DNA of 6,304 bases from UBA6921 sp964532385. Lineage in GTDB: Bacteria > Pseudomonadota > Gammaproteobacteria > SG8-11. Within the stretch, counting starts at the first letter, position 1. Each line of letters begins with the position of its first letter. The position numbers were made by a program, and so were the translations under genes. The DNA is taken from contig CAZHHW010000150.1 of the NCBI GenBank assembly GCA_964532385.1, positions 1 through 6,304 on the forward strand, read 5' to 3'. The notes below the pieces were generated by a model, which ran no database searches, was not told the origin of the DNA, and worked only from the letters and a program-made list of their open reading frames with translations. Of the stretch, positions 5,121 through 6,304 are shown piece after piece.

Positions 5121-6212
5121 ATGAGCGTAACCCGGGCGCAGATCGAAACCGCGTTGAAACAATATGTCGACCCCTATCTGGAAAAAGACCTGATCGCGGC
5201 CAACAGTGTGAAAAACATTGTCGTCGACGGCGGCAAGGTCAGCGTGGATGTGCAGCTTGGTTTTCCCGCGGCGGGCTATCGCGACACGCTCAGCGGCAAA
5301 CTCAAAGACCTGATCAAGACTGTCGCCGGTGTCACCGACACGGTGGTGAATGTGACCAGCAATATCGTGACCCACACCGTGCAAAAAGGCGTAAAGCCGA
5401 TCACCGGCGTAAAAAATATTATCGCCGTGGCGTCGGGCAAGGGCGGTGTCGGCAAGAGCACCGTGGCGGTGAATCTGGCGCTGGCTTTGTCGGTCGAGGG
5501 CGCGCGTGTTGGCATGCTGGACGCCGATATCTACGGGCCCAGCCAGCCGCGCATGCTGGGCGTGATGAATGCCAAGCCGGAATCCAGCGACGGCCGTTCG
5601 CTCGACCCGGTGAGTTCCTACAACCTGCAAATCATGTCGATCGGCTTTTTGGTCGACCAGGACACGCCGATGATCTGGCGCGGCCCGATGGTCACGCAGG
5701 CGCTCACGCAATTGCTCAACGACACACGCTGGAACGAACTGGATTACCTGGTCATCGATCTGCCCCCCGGCACCGGCGACATTCAACTGACCCTGGCGCA
5801 AAAAGTCCCGGTCAGCGGCGCCGTAATCGTGACCACGCCGCAAGACATCGCGCTGCTCGACGCCATCAAAGGCTTGAAGATGTTCGAGAAGGTCGATGTG
5901 CGCGTGCTGGGTATTGTCGAAAACATGAGCACGCATATTTGCAGCAAGTGCGGCCACGAAGAACACATCTTCGGCACCGGCGGCGGACAACGCATGGCCA
6001 CCGACAACAAGGTGCCCTTGCTTGGCTCATTGCCGCTGGAAATGAGCATTCGCGTGCAGACCGACGGCGGCAAACCGACCGTGGCCGCCGAACCCGACGG
6101 CCGCGTTGCACTGATCTACCGCGACATCGCGCGGCGCGTGGCGGCGAAGCTGTCGATGCAGGCGAAAGATTTCAGCTCGAAGTTCCCGAAGATCGTGATT
6201 CAAAATACGTAA
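5121..6212 (+). CDS. apbC: Mrp/ApbC iron-sulfur cluster carrier ATPase
   Basis: This 363-residue protein (E. coli Mrp is 369) is a cytoplasmic P-loop ATPase of the MinD/ParA class that binds and delivers Fe-S clusters, also known as apbC or mrp. Residues 1 to about 85 form a MIP18/DUF59-type domain with DPYLEKDLIAANSVK. The linker THTVQKGVKPITGVKNII leads to the deviant Walker A ASGKGGVGKST (104-114), with the signature lysine Lys107 and Lys112. LDADIYGPSQPRMLG (133-147) is switch I, and VIDLPPGTGD (211-220) holds the Walker B aspartate. IVENMS is followed by Cys274-x2-Cys277, the CxxC pair that holds the bridging cluster in the dimer. A strong GAGGAG at 5107-5112, 8 nt before the ATG, fixes the start. 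The gene is divergent from metG, an arrangement shared with E. coli. The last 15 residues are poorly conserved. No gene follows within the window. Confidence 0.96.
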   Translation: MSVTRAQIETALKQYVDPYLEKDLIAANSVKNIVVDGGKVSVDVQLGFPAAGYRDTLSGKLKDLIKTVAGVTDTVVNVTSNIVTHTVQKGVKPITGVKNIIAVASGKGGVGKSTVAVNLALALSVEGARVGMLDADIYGPSQPRMLGVMNAKPESSDGRSLDPVSSYNLQIMSIGFLVDQDTPMIWRGPMVTQALTQLLNDTRWNELDYLVIDLPPGTGDIQLTLAQKVPVSGAVIVTTPQDIALLDAIKGLKMFEKVDVRVLGIVENMSTHICSKCGHEEHIFGTGGGQRMATDNKVPLLGSLPLEMSIRVQTDGGKPTVAAEPDGRVALIYRDIARRVAAKLSMQAKDFSSKFPKIVIQNT

Positions 6213-6237
6213 CAACGTAGAGTCGCGCGGAGTACCT

Positions 6238-6261
6238 CCCCTCCTTATTTTCAAGGAGGGG
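6238..6261. repeat. 9-bp GC-rich inverted repeat downstream of mrp
   Basis: CCCCTCCTT (6238-6246) and AAGGAGGGG (6253-6261) form a perfect stem with a six-base loop, 25 nt past the mrp stop. It could slow or end mrp transcription, but no T-tract follows on the plus strand. CCCTCCTT/AAGGAGGG palindromes are often seen as dispersed intergenic repeats in proteobacteria. The CAAGGAGGGG block is shared with the spacer at 1507-1516. Confidence 0.6.
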
Positions 6262-6275
6262 TGCCCCGAAGGCGA

Positions 6276-6291
6276 CCGCCATGGATGGCGG
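6276..6291. repeat. Palindrome beginning a second repeat unit at the right edge
   Basis: CCGCCAT (6276-6282) and ATGGCGG (6285-6291) are perfect reverse complements separated by GG. Palindromes of the type CCATGGATGG occur in dispersed intergenic repeats of several gammaproteobacteria, as far as I recall. The unit continues toward the window end (GAAGGTAGAGCAAC) and may run on outside it. Confidence 0.45.
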
Positions 6292-6304
6292 AAGGTAGAG
6301 CAAC

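Noticed and set aside
5022..5990. Minus-strand open frame of 322 codons opposite mrp
   Set aside because: It lies wholly antisense to a gene with clear family motifs, is rich in Arg, His, Ala and Asp as GC-rich shadow frames are, and has no recognisable domain.
1..6304. CRISPR arrays, toxin-antitoxin pairs, phage or transposase genes
   Set aside because: No regularly spaced repeats and no characteristic proteins are present in any frame.

Overview
The window looks like chromosomal DNA from a gammaproteobacterium, most likely an assembled draft or metagenome scaffold because it carries a run of exactly 100 N. The assignment rests on the proteins. MetRS has the long E. coli-type form with a C-terminal tRNA-binding domain. 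Mrp/ApbC and PmbA/TldE align well, by recollection, with the enterobacterial proteins. metG and mrp stand head to head, as they do in E. coli. No finer taxonomy can be supported.

Layout from left to right. (1) 1-968, minus strand: the N-terminal 322 residues of an exported TraF-like (TraF_2, OMPP1/FadL-like) beta-barrel protein whose 3' end lies beyond the left edge. (2) 969-1224: a 256-bp divergent control region with a CRP-like GTGA-N6-TCAC palindrome. (3) 1225-1479, plus strand: a complete 84-residue SemiSWEET sugar transporter. (4) 1478-1722: a convergent spacer with a strong minus-strand intrinsic terminator, several further hairpins and a possible coding remnant. (5) 1723-3060, minus strand: pmbA (tldE). 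(6) 3154-4959, minus strand: metG, interrupted near its 5' end by the N gap. (7) 4960-5120: the metG/mrp divergent promoter region. (8) 5121-6212, plus strand: mrp (apbC). (9) 6213-6304: a non-coding tail with two palindromes that share sequence blocks with the convergent spacer.

The right two thirds is conserved housekeeping. metG charges tRNA-Met, mrp carries Fe-S clusters to target proteins, and pmbA encodes the non-catalytic half of the TldD/TldE protease (tldD is not in the window). metG and pmbA run in the same direction with a 93-nt gap and probably share the terminator at 1478-1507. The left third is more accessory in character. The TraF-like gene is visibly poorer in GC than pmbA (for example 23 of 60 bases at 541-600 against 45 of 60 at 2341-2400).

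I did not find a convincing new multi-gene system. The points most worth a second look are the structured element between SemiSWEET and pmbA with its relative at the right edge, the CRP-like operator, the orphan TraF-like barrel, and the undersized assembly gap in metG.
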